Shown: positions 1-8,818, counted from the stretch's first letter. The stretch: DNA of 64,000 nucleotides from an uncultured Pseudomonadales bacterium (GCA_943788835.1 CALSRU010000012.1:62001-126000), one strand, 5' to 3'. Notes: a model not told the origin generated them from the sequence alone. Program-made: numbers and translations.

Positions 1-2
1 TA

Positions 3-257
3 GAGCAAGTTAAAAGTGAGCTGCAGCTAATAGCCGATGCCGATCAGCGAATTTTGCATGATAAAGGCGTGACGATTGGCGTTGTAGAGCTTGCCGACTC
101 GTCAGTGAATTTAGTGTTTCGCACTTGGGTTAATACGGCTGATTACTGGGGTGTAAGGTTCGATTTAACTGAGCGTGTAAAAAATCGATTTGATGAAGTG
201 GGTATTGAAATACCATTTCCGCAAATGGCTGTTCATACTCATACTTCGACGGCATAA
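3..257 (+). CDS. mscS: MscS-type mechanosensitive channel, C-terminal fragment
   Basis: The reading frame is open from the window edge, so the gene starts outside and only about 84 C-terminal residues are present. The end (VELADSSVNLVFRTWV, then TADYWGVRFDLTE and GIEIPFPQ) is the cytoplasmic C-terminal domain typical of small-conductance MscS channels, inner-membrane proteins that open under hypo-osmotic stress. The ORF track begins at an internal ATG (54), but the in-frame codons before it read as the same domain, so that ATG is not the start. No pore helix is visible in this fragment. Assignment is by family motif recall. Confidence 0.85.
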   Translation, partial: EQVKSELQLIADADQRILHDKGVTIGVVELADSSVNLVFRTWVNTADYWGVRFDLTERVKNRFDEVGIEIPFPQMAVHTHTSTA

Positions 258-385
258 GTGATCTCGATAGCTTGAGCTATGGCTGTGCTTATGCGTGACG
301 TTTATTGTCATCGCCTAGCTTTTATATATAGCCATGTTTCATTTGAAGATTTATTGAAAATCAACGTAAACTGGAGAAAAACTGA

Positions 386-1099
386 ATGTATAAGAAATTA
401 TTAATTGCAAGTTGTGTAGTCGCGGCTTTGCAGGTGAGTGCCGAACCGATCAAAGGCGAAGCTGAATTAGGGTTAGTTGTGACTACCGGTAACTCAGCAA
501 CCGAAAATCTCAATACTAAACTCAAGCTGACCAAGGTCTCTGGTGAATGGTTGCACGAGGCCAATTTAGGTGCGTTGAGTAGCTCTAATGAAGATCAAGC
601 AACTGGCGAAGATGAAACTACAGCAGAAAAATATTTTATCAATTACAAAGCCGATCGCACTCTCGATGAGCACAGTTATCTATATGGTGTTACGACTTAC
701 GAAGATGATCGCTTTAGTGGCTTTGAATATCAGGCTACAGCCGGTGTGGGTTATGGTTATAAAGTGATTGCAGAAGAGGATAAAACACTGTCTGTTGAAT
801 TGGGCCCTGGCTATCGCATCAATAGCATTGAAGGCGCTTCCAACGAGAATGAAGTAACCCTGCGCGTTGGTGAAAAGTTCAGTTGGCAATTCAGTGACAA
901 TGCAGAGCTTAACCAGTACCTCACAGTTGAAGGGGGCGAAGACAACACAATTAGCAATTTGGGAGTGGGCATTAAATCGATGCTCAATGGAACCTTGTCG
1001 TTAAGAGTGGGTATTGATCTTAAGCATACGGAAAACCCAGTCGGTGATAAAGATGACATTGACACAGAAACTTACGCAACGATTGGCTATAGCTTCTAA
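386..1099 (+). CDS. DUF481 (YdiY-like) outer-membrane beta-barrel protein
   Basis: The 237-residue product begins with a short basic N-terminus and hydrophobic stretch ending near ALQVSA, a standard Sec signal peptide. It then begins GEAELGLVVTTGNSATENLN, the usual opening of DUF481 / salt-induced outer membrane proteins. The rest alternates polar and hydrophobic residues as in beta strands, and the chain ends in an aromatic residue (IGYSF), as expected for an outer-membrane barrel inserted by BamA. The start ATG follows an AACTGGAGAAAAACTGA Shine-Dalgarno region. A strong terminator follows 20 bases after the stop, so the gene is likely monocistronic. The transported substrate or role is unknown. 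Confidence 0.82.
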   Translation: MYKKLLIASCVVAALQVSAEPIKGEAELGLVVTTGNSATENLNTKLKLTKVSGEWLHEANLGALSSSNEDQATGEDETTAEKYFINYKADRTLDEHSYLYGVTTYEDDRFSGFEYQATAGVGYGYKVIAEEDKTLSVELGPGYRINSIEGASNENEVTLRVGEKFSWQFSDNAELNQYLTVEGGEDNTISNLGVGIKSMLNGTLSLRVGIDLKHTENPVGDKDDIDTETYATIGYSF

Positions 1100-1120
1100 A
1101 TAGTTATGCTGCACTAAAAA

Positions 1121-1148
1121 AACGCCGCTTAATTGCGGCGTTTTTTTT
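1121..1148 (+). terminator. Rho-independent terminator after the DUF481 gene
   Basis: AACGCCGC, a short AATT-type loop, GCGGCGTT and an uninterrupted T tract form a textbook intrinsic terminator just after the DUF481 stop codon. An A tract precedes the left arm, so it could also work for the leftward cysteine synthase gene that ends at 1195. Confidence 0.92.
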
Positions 1149-1194
1149 GAGAGGTATGTTGCATGCAGTAGTTAAAATATGGAGGGCGACTGCT

Positions 1195-2199
1195 TTATAT
1201 TTGTAGCCACTTAGGCACGGGCAAGCCTTTATTCTCGAGAAAAACAGGGTTGAATAATTTGCTTTGGTAGCGCGTGCCATAATCACACAGGATGGTCACA
1301 ATGGTGTGCCCCGGCCCTAGTTCTTTGGCAAGCGCTACGGCCCCAGCCATATTGATACCTGCTGAGCCGCCAACACAAATACCTTCGTGCGCTAACAAAT
1401 TGAATATAAGCGGTAATGCATCACGGTCGTCAATTTGGCAGGAAAAATCTACTACAGCATCGGCTAAATTAGGCGTGATATGGCTAATACCAATGCCTTC
1501 TGCGATTGAATTGCCTTCAGATTTTAACTGTCCGTGTTGATAGTGATTGTATAGCGCCGAACCCATAGGGTCGGCTAAACCAATCTGGATATTAGAATTA
1601 TATTCTTTAAGTCGCTGTGAAACGCCACCTAAGGTGCCGCCGGTGCCAACGGCGCAAATAAAACCATCTACCTTGCCATCCGTTTGCTGCCAGATCTCAG
1701 CGCCTGTGGTTTCGTAATGAATTTGGCGGTTAGCGGTGTTGCCAAACTGATTGGCCCACATCGCGCCGTTGGGCAGTTTTTTATTGAGCTCAGTGGCCAG
1801 GCGTTCGGCTGTATGCGTGTAGTGCTTGGCATCGTCATAAGAGGTGGCCTGTACCAAATGTAAATCGGCGCCAAACAGCTCAAGTGAATCTATTTTCTCT
1901 TTACTTTGTGTCACAGGCATAACTACAACGCTTTTATAGCCTAAGGCGTTAGCCAGTAGTGTTAGGCCTATACCCGTATTGCCGGCAGTGCCTTCAACAA
2001 TAGTGCCGCCGGGTTGCAGTGCTCCGGATCGCTCGGCATCACGAATGATGCCCAGCGCTGTCCGGTCTTTTACCGAACTGCCCGGATTTAGAAATTCTGC
2101 TTTGCCGTATATGTTGCAGCCGGTTAATTCTGAAATTTGCTGCAGTTTGATCAGTGGCGTGTTGCCTATAAGTTGAGTTATGTCTTTGTTGTAGTTCAA
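1195..2199 (-). CDS. cysK: Cysteine synthase A-type PLP enzyme
   Basis: The 334-residue product is a fold-type II PLP enzyme of the O-acetylserine sulfhydrylase family, which makes cysteine from O-acetylserine and sulfide. It starts ITQLIGNTPLIKL, carries the PLP lysine in GSSVKDRTA, and has the substrate/PLP loop as EGTAGNTGIGL. That loop differs from the TSGNTG of enterobacterial CysK and is the form seen in a second cysteine-synthase group. The phosphate-binding GTGGTLGG loop is intact. Length matches the family (about 310–345). A cystathionine-beta-synthase-like role is possible but less likely without a regulatory domain. The upstream region contains a long inverted repeat (separate entry). 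Confidence 0.85.
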   Translation of the reverse strand: MNYNKDITQLIGNTPLIKLQQISELTGCNIYGKAEFLNPGSSVKDRTALGIIRDAERSGALQPGGTIVEGTAGNTGIGLTLLANALGYKSVVVMPVTQSKEKIDSLELFGADLHLVQATSYDDAKHYTHTAERLATELNKKLPNGAMWANQFGNTANRQIHYETTGAEIWQQTDGKVDGFICAVGTGGTLGGVSQRLKEYNSNIQIGLADPMGSALYNHYQHGQLKSEGNSIAEGIGISHITPNLADAVVDFSCQIDDRDALPLIFNLLAHEGICVGGSAGINMAGAVALAKELGPGHTIVTILCDYGTRYQSKLFNPVFLENKGLPVPKWLQI

Positions 2200-2238
2200 T
2201 ATAAATTACCAGTTGAAGGAGAGGGTCGTTGAGGCACT

Positions 2239-2326
2239 GCGCTAGCTGACTCTATAAGTGTAAGCTATCTGCTTATATCAAAACTACCGATTTGAGTTTT
2301 GTTTGTGGAGTTAGAGCAGCTAGCGC
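2239..2326 (-). promoter_or_regulatory. Long inverted repeat in the cysK upstream region
   Basis: GCGCTAGCTGACTCTA at 2239–2254 is matched by TAGAGCAGCTAGCGC at 2312–2326, complementary except for one bulged base. The 57-base loop holds a second pair of arms (TATAAG … CTTATA). It lies 40–130 bases upstream of the cysteine synthase start, so it could be a folded 5' leader or a paired protein-binding site. No known riboswitch class was recognised. Confidence 0.5.
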
Positions 2327-2401
2327 TATTATCTCTGATAGGTTGCTAGAGATTTTGAGCGTATTAGCACAGGAATATTGGGAAAGAGAGTAAATTTACA
2401 G

Positions 2402-2436
2402 AAAAAAAAACGGCACCTATTGGGCGCCGTTTTTTG
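2402..2436 (-). terminator. Terminator of the SGNH/PEP-CTERM gene
   Basis: AACGGC … GCCGTT arms are flanked by an A run on the left and a T run on the right. Read on the minus strand this is an intrinsic terminator 14 bases beyond the stop of the PEP-CTERM esterase gene; the symmetry also allows rightward function. Confidence 0.8.
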
Positions 2437-2449
2437 TTTATACAGTTAA

Positions 2450-3419
2450 CTAGGCATGCTGAGTTTTTCTAAATCGCTTGAAAAAGCCCAAACCCATCAA
2501 TGCTGAAAGCATGAGTGGAAGTGCTGCAGGAACCGGTACTGCATTAGCAGCGATAGATGGGACTGCCAACACGGCGTCTGCAATCAACTGCTGGCCAGCT
2601 GCAGTAGGGTGCAGGTCATCATAGAATAAGTAATCGTCCGGGTTGGCACATTCAGTCACGTTGTCGGCAGCTAAGCAGCGGTCTGTTACATTGGTGAGCC
2701 CGTAAGACGCCGGGTTTGCTACGATGGCGTTTGTCAATGAGAAGGCATCGAGCAGCGTGATGTCGGCTGTTCCAGTTACTCCTGCCACGGCGCCCGCTAA
2801 AATGCTATTAAAGGTAGTAGTGAAGCTTGTAGCGCCCGCCACTGCCGCTGCGCCTGAAGCTGTAACACCAGGAACCAAGCCCAAGTTGGGCAGGTTATTG
2901 ATCAGGATGTTTTGTGCGCCAGCATCAACAAGTGCTTGGGCAATAGTTCCAACCGTCGTTGCTGCAGTGCCGAAGTTGGCTAAGGGGTCACCGCCAAGCA
3001 CGCCATTGATGTCATTACCACCAGTCCAAATCGTATACAGCGCGTTTGGGTCGGCTACATTACTTGTGCTTGCTAAATAGCCGTTAACTTGATCTTGCGT
3101 GGTGGGTACAAGACCGCCGCCGCCGGTGAAGGTTCGAGCGCCACCGTAAGCGTAGTTTGTTCCGCCGGAGAGGGAAGCCGTTGAAGTAACGCCTAGGGCC
3201 GATGCTACTCGTGCAGTCCATACATCACCGTTTGAAAATTGTCCATTATCGTAAGGTGCTGCCGGGGATGCTCCCGCTTGTTGCTAAAAATACATTGCCT
3301 CTGTCCGAAAGGCTATCACCAAAAGAAATTAATTGAGAGTATGCCGCGTGAGTCAGGTTTGATAACGACGCTGACATTAGCACCACGCACGGGATGCTGA
3401 TGCGAGATAAGATATTCAT
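2450..3419 (-). pseudogene. SGNH/GDSL esterase with PEP-CTERM tail, broken by a +1 frameshift
   Basis: The start ATG (3417–3419) has a strong GGAGG site, followed by a signal peptide and the SGNH block I motif SFGDSLSDRGN. After about 55 codons the frame runs into TAA. Removing one base from the GGGG run at 3264–3267 restores the frame, giving GSIPAAPYDNGQFSNGDVW and then an open reading frame to 2450. That part contains block III (GGNDING) and block V (DDLHPTAAGQQ, catalytic Asp/His). The C-terminus (VPVPAALPLMLSALMG then FKRFRK) is a PEP-CTERM-like exosortase sorting signal. It should be a surface-directed lipase/esterase. Either the gene is inactive or the base is a sequencing error; the track shows only the downstream part, 2450–3001. 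Confidence 0.82.
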
Positions 3420-3913
3420 AATATGCCTCCAGGCTTAAAATATTTATTCAAATTTATTGTGTCTGTTTCATGTAATCTGGAAGAGAATGGTAATCACTGC
3501 TAGATTATTTTTCATTGAGCCAAATGCCAGGGGGGGCATTTAGCTTCCACTTTGGGCTTATCAAATCCTTGAATTTACTCGACTACGTTGGCCGTAGCTT
3601 GAGCTGAATCGTGCTTTTTTATTGCCCAATCGCTGGATAAGCGATCACTTGATGAACAAAATAATACTTCTCTGGGCTCAGGTCAAGTGCTTTGATACTT
3701 CTGTAGGAGCGCACTAGGTGTTTATTTTCAAGACGAGCCATAATGTCGACTAAATGCATATTAAAAAACAATGAGTTATGTCTTTTTATTATTTTTTATT
3801 AATTTGTACTTTAGGTCAATATTCTGCGTGTTTGTCGCGAAAACCGGTAATGCTGTGGCTATTTATCCTGGAGATGGCTTGTTGTATTTTCGGCATCAAC
3901 TAAGCAGAACAAG
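3420..3913. other. Intergenic region without a recognised gene
   Basis: About 490 AT-rich bases between the esterase start and the end of tag. It should hold the leftward esterase promoter. A small hairpin (AAATGCC / GGCATTT, 3522–3541) has no T tract. No convincing ORF, RNA gene or terminator for tag was seen. Confidence 0.6.
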
Positions 3914-4510
3914 CTAATTGCATGATTTGTGACGATAGCAATCGACTAGGTGATCATTCACCATGCCAACCGCCTGCATATAGGCGTAACAAATGGTCGT
4001 GCCAAAAAATTTGAAGCCGCGTTTTTGCATAGCCTTACTAATAATGTCGGAGAGGGGAGTGCTAGCCGGAATTTGCTCATAGCGTTGCCATTGGTTTTGA
4101 ATAGGCACACCGCTCACAAAGCTCCACAAAAATTGGCTGAGCGAGCCTTCCTCGTCGCATAGCTGAAGATAGCAGCGGGCGTTGTTAACGGCCGCGCGAA
4201 TTTTTAGCTCATTGCGTACAATGCCTATGTCACCTTTAAGAGCGACTATTTTTTTTTCAGAATAGCCCGCTATTTTACGCGCATCAAAGCCATCAAAAGC
4301 GCTGCGATAATTTTCGCGTTTCCTTAGTATAGTGACCCAGCTCAAACCAGCCTGTGCCCCTTCTAGTAACAAAAACTCAAACAAGGTTGCATCATCATAG
4401 GTAGGTACTCCCCACTCTTGGTCATGATATTGTTGGTAAAGTGGGTCGTTACCGCACCAGGGGCAGCGTTGCGGTGAAGCGTGCATTTGAGTTGTTGGAT
4501 GAGTTGCCAA
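3914..4510 (-). CDS. tag: DNA-3-methyladenine glycosylase I
   Basis: This monofunctional base-excision enzyme removes 3-methyladenine from alkylated DNA. The N-terminus RCPWCGNDPLYQQYHDQEWG and C-terminal VNDHLVDCYRH carry the Cys and His residues that bind zinc in E. coli Tag. The central QAGLSWVTILRKRENYR and KRGFKFFGTTICYAYMQ are family signatures. Length (198) is slightly above E. coli's 187 because of about 14 extra N-terminal residues. The track start is TTG at 4510; the ATG at codon 9 is an alternative, and neither has a strong ribosome binding site. It is divergent from the HIT gene with about 30 bases between starts, so the two promoters must overlap. Confidence 0.95.
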   Translation of the reverse strand: MATHPTTQMHASPQRCPWCGNDPLYQQYHDQEWGVPTYDDATLFEFLLLEGAQAGLSWVTILRKRENYRSAFDGFDARKIAGYSEKKIVALKGDIGIVRNELKIRAAVNNARCYLQLCDEEGSLSQFLWSFVSGVPIQNQWQRYEQIPASTPLSDIISKAMQKRGFKFFGTTICYAYMQAVGMVNDHLVDCYRHKSCN

Positions 4511-4541
4511 GTTTTTGTCTCAAGAGATTTCGGAGTTGACC

Positions 4542-4967
4542 ATGTTTGTTTTAGATTCGCGCCTACAAAAAGACACGCACCCCGTTGCTAATTTGCCTCT
4601 GTGTGAGCTGCTATTGATGAACGATAGCCAATACCCTTGGTTGATTTTAGTCCCTAGGCGGGTCAATTTGCGAGAGCTGGTCGATCTTGATGAGCACGAC
4701 CAACTGCAACTAACCCGTGAGTCTAATGTTGTTGCGCAGTTGTTACTGGAGCAAGTGGGTGCCGACAAGTTAAATATAGCGGCGCTGGGTAATATAGTGG
4801 CGCAGTTGCATGTGCATCATATTGCACGCTTCGCTCATGACCCTGTTTGGCCTGCGCCGGTTTGGGGAGTGCTTGAGCCTGTAGCTTACACACCCAATGC
4901 GCTGGCAGAGCGGCAAACGCTGCTTTGCGAGGGCTTGCATCGGCTAGCACCGCATTGGCGTCAATAA
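4542..4967 (+). CDS. HIT-family nucleotide-binding protein
   Basis: The product carries the histidine-triad motif QLHVHHIARF, with a preceding GADKLNIAALGN helix typical of HIT hydrolases acting on nucleoside phosphoramidates or dinucleotides. The start was moved from the TTG at 4515 to the ATG at 4542: CGGAG lies seven bases upstream and gammaproteobacterial relatives begin MF.LDSRLQ.DT. That gives 141 residues. The last histidine of the triad is displaced relative to the canonical HxHxHxx, as in the DUF/HIT subgroup of Pseudomonas. It is a soluble cytoplasmic protein; substrate is unknown. Confidence 0.85.
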   Translation: MFVLDSRLQKDTHPVANLPLCELLLMNDSQYPWLILVPRRVNLRELVDLDEHDQLQLTRESNVVAQLLLEQVGADKLNIAALGNIVAQLHVHHIARFAHDPVWPAPVWGVLEPVAYTPNALAERQTLLCEGLHRLAPHWRQ

Positions 4968-5033
4968 ATGAGCGGCTAATAACCCCATTGGGTTGGTAAT
5001 TCCGCATAGGCCAGGGCGCTTTCAGTGCAGGTA

Positions 5034-6053
5034 TTAGCCGCCGGTCATATTCATAAAGCGGACGATATCAGGCTGGCTATTTAAATCAAAATAGTGCCGC
5101 TCGGGTTTAAGCAATAGACCTTGTTTAATGGCTGTAGTTAGCGCTTGTTTGTCGGCTGTTTGATTGCGAAGTATTGTGCGCAAATCAACAGAGTGCTCGT
5201 TACCAAGGCACATCAATAAGCGGCCCTCAACCGTGACGCGCACGCGATTACAGTCGCTACAAAAATTGTTGCTGTGCGGCGAAATAAACCCTACATGGCT
5301 ATTACTGTTGTCTAGCCTAAAGTAGCGTGAGGGGCCGCTGGTGGTTTTCTTACTTGGCAGTAGTTTATGCTGCTGTTCAATACGTTGGCGTACGTCATCA
5401 CTCGAGCAATAGGTTTGCGCGCGATCGTGTTCGTTGATTTCGCCTAGTGGCATCTCTTCAATAAAGGCAATATCAATATTCCTAGCAATGGAAAAATTGA
5501 CTAAGTCGAGAATTTCCTCATCGTTGCGTTGCTTCATGATGACGCTATTGAGTTTTATTTGTTTAAACCCTGCTGTGCGTGCAGCATCAATGCCTTCAAT
5601 CACTTGCTCTAAATTACCTGTGCGGGTGATCTGCTTAAATTTGCTAGGATCTAATGAATCGAGGCTGATATTGATTCTTTGCACGCCCAACCGTGCGAGT
5701 TCCGAAGCATATTTGCTCAGCTGTGAGCCATTGGTGGTCAGCGTCAGTTCCTGCAGGCCTTCCAGCGCACCTAACTTTTCAATCAGCCACAGTATATTCC
5801 TGCGTATGAGTGGCTCACCGCCAGTTAGGCGCAGCTTGTTAATGCCGGCATGTACTAAGCCTTGAGCAATGGCATAAATCTCTTCTAGTGAAAGGATTTC
5901 ACTGCGCGGAAGAAATTCCATATCTTCTGCCATGCAATAGACACAGCGAAAGTCACAGCGGTCGGTGACAGATAGGCGCGCGTAGTTGATATGCCGTCCA
6001 AATGTATCGGTTAACATAGGTTCAGGGAGGTCTGTGATGACTGTTGTGGGCAC
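5034..6053 (-). CDS. moaA: GTP 3',8-cyclase (radical SAM), molybdopterin biosynthesis
   Basis: MoaA performs the first step of molybdenum-cofactor synthesis, converting GTP to 3',8-cyclo-7,8-dihydro-GTP. The radical-SAM cluster motif is RCDFRCVYCM near residue 35. The second 4Fe-4S site is NFCSDCNRVRVTVEGRLLMC, and the chain ends in the conserved GG (MTGG) that is needed in the active site. Length (339) fits the family. The start is GTG at 6053 with GGAATAAAGA upstream. No other moa or mo genes are adjacent, so the pathway must be scattered. Confidence 0.96.
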   Translation of the reverse strand: MPTTVITDLPEPMLTDTFGRHINYARLSVTDRCDFRCVYCMAEDMEFLPRSEILSLEEIYAIAQGLVHAGINKLRLTGGEPLIRRNILWLIEKLGALEGLQELTLTTNGSQLSKYASELARLGVQRINISLDSLDPSKFKQITRTGNLEQVIEGIDAARTAGFKQIKLNSVIMKQRNDEEILDLVNFSIARNIDIAFIEEMPLGEINEHDRAQTYCSSDDVRQRIEQQHKLLPSKKTTSGPSRYFRLDNSNSHVGFISPHSNNFCSDCNRVRVTVEGRLLMCLGNEHSVDLRTILRNQTADKQALTTAIKQGLLLKPERHYFDLNSQPDIVRFMNMTGG

Positions 6054-6201
6054 TCTTTATTCCGTTGCTGTGAAGAAAAGCTAAGCGAGCATTTTACCAC
6101 GTGCAGCGTGTTATCGGCACGGTGTTTAAAAACCGCTTGATGCCCCCCATTGCCTTCGCTTTAATGGCTTTGGTTGCGATCACCTTCTGTGGAGATTAAA
6201 A

Positions 6202-7290
6202 ATGCGAATTTTTCTAGGCATGCTGGCAGCGATAGGGTTGAGTGCTTGCTCCGATGTTCTTACCACCGTTCATACCGAGCAAGACTGTGAGCCGCAGGGC
6301 GATTTGCAAGTTGTTTGTGGTATTCAGGCCCCAGAAGACCTTGCGGCCTTGCCTGATCAATCAGGGCTATTGATTAGTGAGTATGGTCATCAAGGCATTA
6401 TGGGGGGGCGTTTGTCGCTCTATGATATAGCCACTGGGAGCACGCGTATTCTGTATGATCTTGCTAGTATCAATGATCTACGTTTGGGACAGAATCTCTG
6501 GGGCGACGACCATTGTGCAGAACCCGAAGTCTTTTCTCCTCATGGTCTTGACTTGTCACAGCGGCCTAGTGGGCGATGGCAGTTGTTGGTCGTTAATCAT
6601 GGCGGGCGTGACACTATTGAAATGTTTGAGTTGATCAAAAGCCAGCAGAGCGGGTGGGCACTTGAGTGGCGGGGTTGTGTGATGGCCGATGGCAATAGTG
6701 TGCTTAATGATGTTGCAGCCACCGATAATGGTTTTGTTGCTAGCGAAATGGTGCAAGTTGATTCTTTTTTTAATGGTGGGCTGGATTATATCCTAGGTCG
6801 ACAAAATGGTCGGTTATGGCGCTGGACATTGCAGGCAGGTTTGCAGACGGTGCCAAATTTACAAGGGGTAGGCTTTAATGGCGTGGTTAGCGATAATCAG
6901 AATAAGCGGTTTTATGTTAATGCTTATGGTGAAAACAAAATAAAAATATTTGACCGCATTAAAAAATTAACAACAGGCGAAGTGGCCATTGAAAAAGCCG
7001 ATAACACTAACTGGGATTCTACCCGTGATGGTTTTTTACTGGTGGCTTCTCATCGGGCTAATTTATTGCAAATGGCTTGGTGTGTTGGTCACGGTGAAGC
7101 CAGCTGTAAAGCTCCGTTTAGTATATACGAGGTGAATATCGATACCTTGCAGAAAAAAGAAGTCTTTCATAGCGACGGAGAATATTATGGCGGTGGCACA
7201 GCGGCCATTCACATTAACAACCAACTTTTTATTGGCTCCTTTGCTGGTAACCGCTTACTTATTGCACCTATGGGTTACGGTGTAAATTAG
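6202..7290 (+). CDS. Paraoxonase/SMP-30-like beta-propeller lipoprotein
   Basis: The N-terminus ends in the lipobox LSAC (Cys 16), so the protein should be lipidated and anchored in the envelope. The body resembles the six-bladed arylesterase/paraoxonase propeller: VFSPHGLDL, LLVVNHGGRDTIEMFEL and SVLNDVAA match the positions of calcium-ligand and blade-core motifs in PON1-type enzymes, as far as I can recall them. A lactonase or esterase activity is therefore plausible but not shown. The ATG follows TGGAGATTAAAA. It sits alone between moaA and a carboxylate symporter, with about 70 bases to the latter, so co-transcription is possible. Confidence 0.65.
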   Translation: MRIFLGMLAAIGLSACSDVLTTVHTEQDCEPQGDLQVVCGIQAPEDLAALPDQSGLLISEYGHQGIMGGRLSLYDIATGSTRILYDLASINDLRLGQNLWGDDHCAEPEVFSPHGLDLSQRPSGRWQLLVVNHGGRDTIEMFELIKSQQSGWALEWRGCVMADGNSVLNDVAATDNGFVASEMVQVDSFFNGGLDYILGRQNGRLWRWTLQAGLQTVPNLQGVGFNGVVSDNQNKRFYVNAYGENKIKIFDRIKKLTTGEVAIEKADNTNWDSTRDGFLLVASHRANLLQMAWCVGHGEASCKAPFSIYEVNIDTLQKKEVFHSDGEYYGGGTAAIHINNQLFIGSFAGNRLLIAPMGYGVN

Positions 7291-7362
7291 TTTTTGATCG
7301 TTCGAAAAAGCAAACCGTTGATATTGAACTTCGTGTATTAAAAAATAGTTGAGGAAAGCCTT

Positions 7363-8754
7363 TTGTCGCAAACAACTTCGCTGAAAAATTCTGCGTTATT
7401 GATGGGCCCCTGCATAGCGTTTTTGGCAGGCCTTATAGCAGCGGCTTCACTAGATGGTATGGCAGCTATCACTGTCGCGGTAACAGTATGGTGTGTTATT
7501 TGGTGGGTTGCCGAGCCGGTCCCCATACCTGTGACTTCGTTAATTCCTATGGCGGTATTTCCATTAACCGGCGTGTTAAACGGGCAAGAAGTGGCTGCGG
7601 CTTATGGTAGTCCCTTAATTATTTTGATGTTGGGTGGTTTTATTTTGTCTCGCGGAATGGAATCTACGGGGACACATCGCCGACTAGCTGTGACGATGGT
7701 CAATATGTGTGAGCGTATTGCCGGCGGGAGTAGTGAGCGCTCATTGGTAGCAGGTTTTATGCTGGCTGCCGCTACGCTGAGTATGTGGATATCAAATACG
7801 GCGACAACGTTAATGTTGCTGCCTATTGCTTTGGCTATTCTTGAAAAAACCCAAAGCAAAGTATTGCCCATGGCATTGATGCTAGGCATTGCCTATGCGG
7901 CTAATGTGGGCGGTATGGGCACGCCAATTGGCACACCACCCAATCTAGTGTTTATGGAGGTTTTCACTCAAACCACGGGCGAACGTATTGGTTTTGTTCA
8001 GTGGATGAGTTGGGGGTTGCCCGTAGTGATTTGTTTGTTGCCTATTATCATTTGGTGGTTAACAAGAAACTTAAGTGGTGGGCATGATGTTAAATTACCG
8101 GCGGTTGGTGCGTGGACTTCTGCAGAACGGCGGGTGTTGTTTATTTTTTCTATGACGGCGCTTTTGTGGATTACTCGCAGCGACCCATGGGGAGGCTGGA
8201 GCACTTGGTTTGGGCTTGAAACAGCTAACGATGCCGCAGTGGCTTTGCTGGGGGCGATTTGTCTTTTTGTTGTGCCTAATGGCCGTGGTGGCCGTTTGCT
8301 GAATTGGGAGCAGGCCAATCAAATACCTTGGGGGATGTTGTTATTATTTTCTGGTGGAATCTGTATTGCTCGCGCTTTTTTAACTTCAGGGCTCAGCGCT
8401 GAGTTGGGCGAGTTGTTCGGGGTGCTGGCCGGCTGGCCTATCTTCATTATGCTGTTGGTGCTTTGTTTGGGCGTGAGCTTCTTGACCGAAACAACCAGCA
8501 ATACCGCGACCACAACGTTGCTGATGCCGGTGCTCGCCGCTGCAGCAATGGGAGCCTCAATTGCGCCTGAGTTACTAATGGTGCCTGCTGCTTTAAGTGC
8601 GAGTTGCGCATTCATGTTGCCCGTGGCCACGGCCCCTAATGCCGTCGTGTTCAGTAGCGGAAAAATTGTAGCGGCAGCTATGATGCGCACGGGCTTAGTG
8701 CTGAACATTGTTGGGGCATCAATAATTGCGTGCCTCAGCTGGTTGTTGATTTAG
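7363..8754 (+). CDS. DASS (SLC13) sodium-coupled di/tricarboxylate or sulfate symporter
   Basis: The 463-residue protein is strongly hydrophobic with a duplicated architecture. Each half carries an SNT-type motif: SNTATTLMLLPIALA with NVGGMGTPIGTPPNLVF, and TSNTATTTLLMPVLAA with PVATAPNAVVFSSG. These two hairpin motifs bind sodium and carboxylate in VcINDY and are diagnostic of the family. It would import C4-dicarboxylates or citrate into the cytoplasm. The start is TTG at 7363, supported by GAGGAAAG a few bases upstream. Fine substrate specificity cannot be read from the sequence. Confidence 0.88.
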   Translation: MSQTTSLKNSALLMGPCIAFLAGLIAAASLDGMAAITVAVTVWCVIWWVAEPVPIPVTSLIPMAVFPLTGVLNGQEVAAAYGSPLIILMLGGFILSRGMESTGTHRRLAVTMVNMCERIAGGSSERSLVAGFMLAAATLSMWISNTATTLMLLPIALAILEKTQSKVLPMALMLGIAYAANVGGMGTPIGTPPNLVFMEVFTQTTGERIGFVQWMSWGLPVVICLLPIIIWWLTRNLSGGHDVKLPAVGAWTSAERRVLFIFSMTALLWITRSDPWGGWSTWFGLETANDAAVALLGAICLFVVPNGRGGRLLNWEQANQIPWGMLLLFSGGICIARAFLTSGLSAELGELFGVLAGWPIFIMLLVLCLGVSFLTETTSNTATTTLLMPVLAAAAMGASIAPELLMVPAALSASCAFMLPVATAPNAVVFSSGKIVAAAMMRTGLVLNIVGASIIACLSWLLI

Positions 8755-8762
8755 CCTTTAAT

Positions 8763-8818
8763 CTGAAAATTTTCAGCCTGGCTTACTCGCAAGGCGGTTT
8801 TTGTCATCACCAGGCTGA
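8763..8818. promoter_or_regulatory. Palindrome and overlapping inverted repeat upstream of lon
   Basis: CTGAAAATTTTCAG (8763–8776) is a perfect 14-base palindrome just after the symporter stop. Overlapping it, TCAGCCTGG (8773–8781) is complementary to CCAGGCTGA (8810–8818) across a 28-base loop. These could be the symporter's 3' hairpin or an operator for lon. No T tract follows, so a standard terminator is not supported. Confidence 0.4.

Noticed and set aside
3522-3541. AAATGCC / GGCATTT hairpin
   Set aside because: It lacks a T tract and conserved context, so neither a terminator nor an RNA gene can be supported.
4723-5007. 94-residue minus-strand ORF under the HIT gene
   Set aside because: It lies almost wholly antisense to the HIT coding sequence and shows no domain.
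8319-8708. 129-residue minus-strand ORF inside the DASS gene
   Set aside because: It is a shadow of a strongly conserved membrane protein on the other strand.
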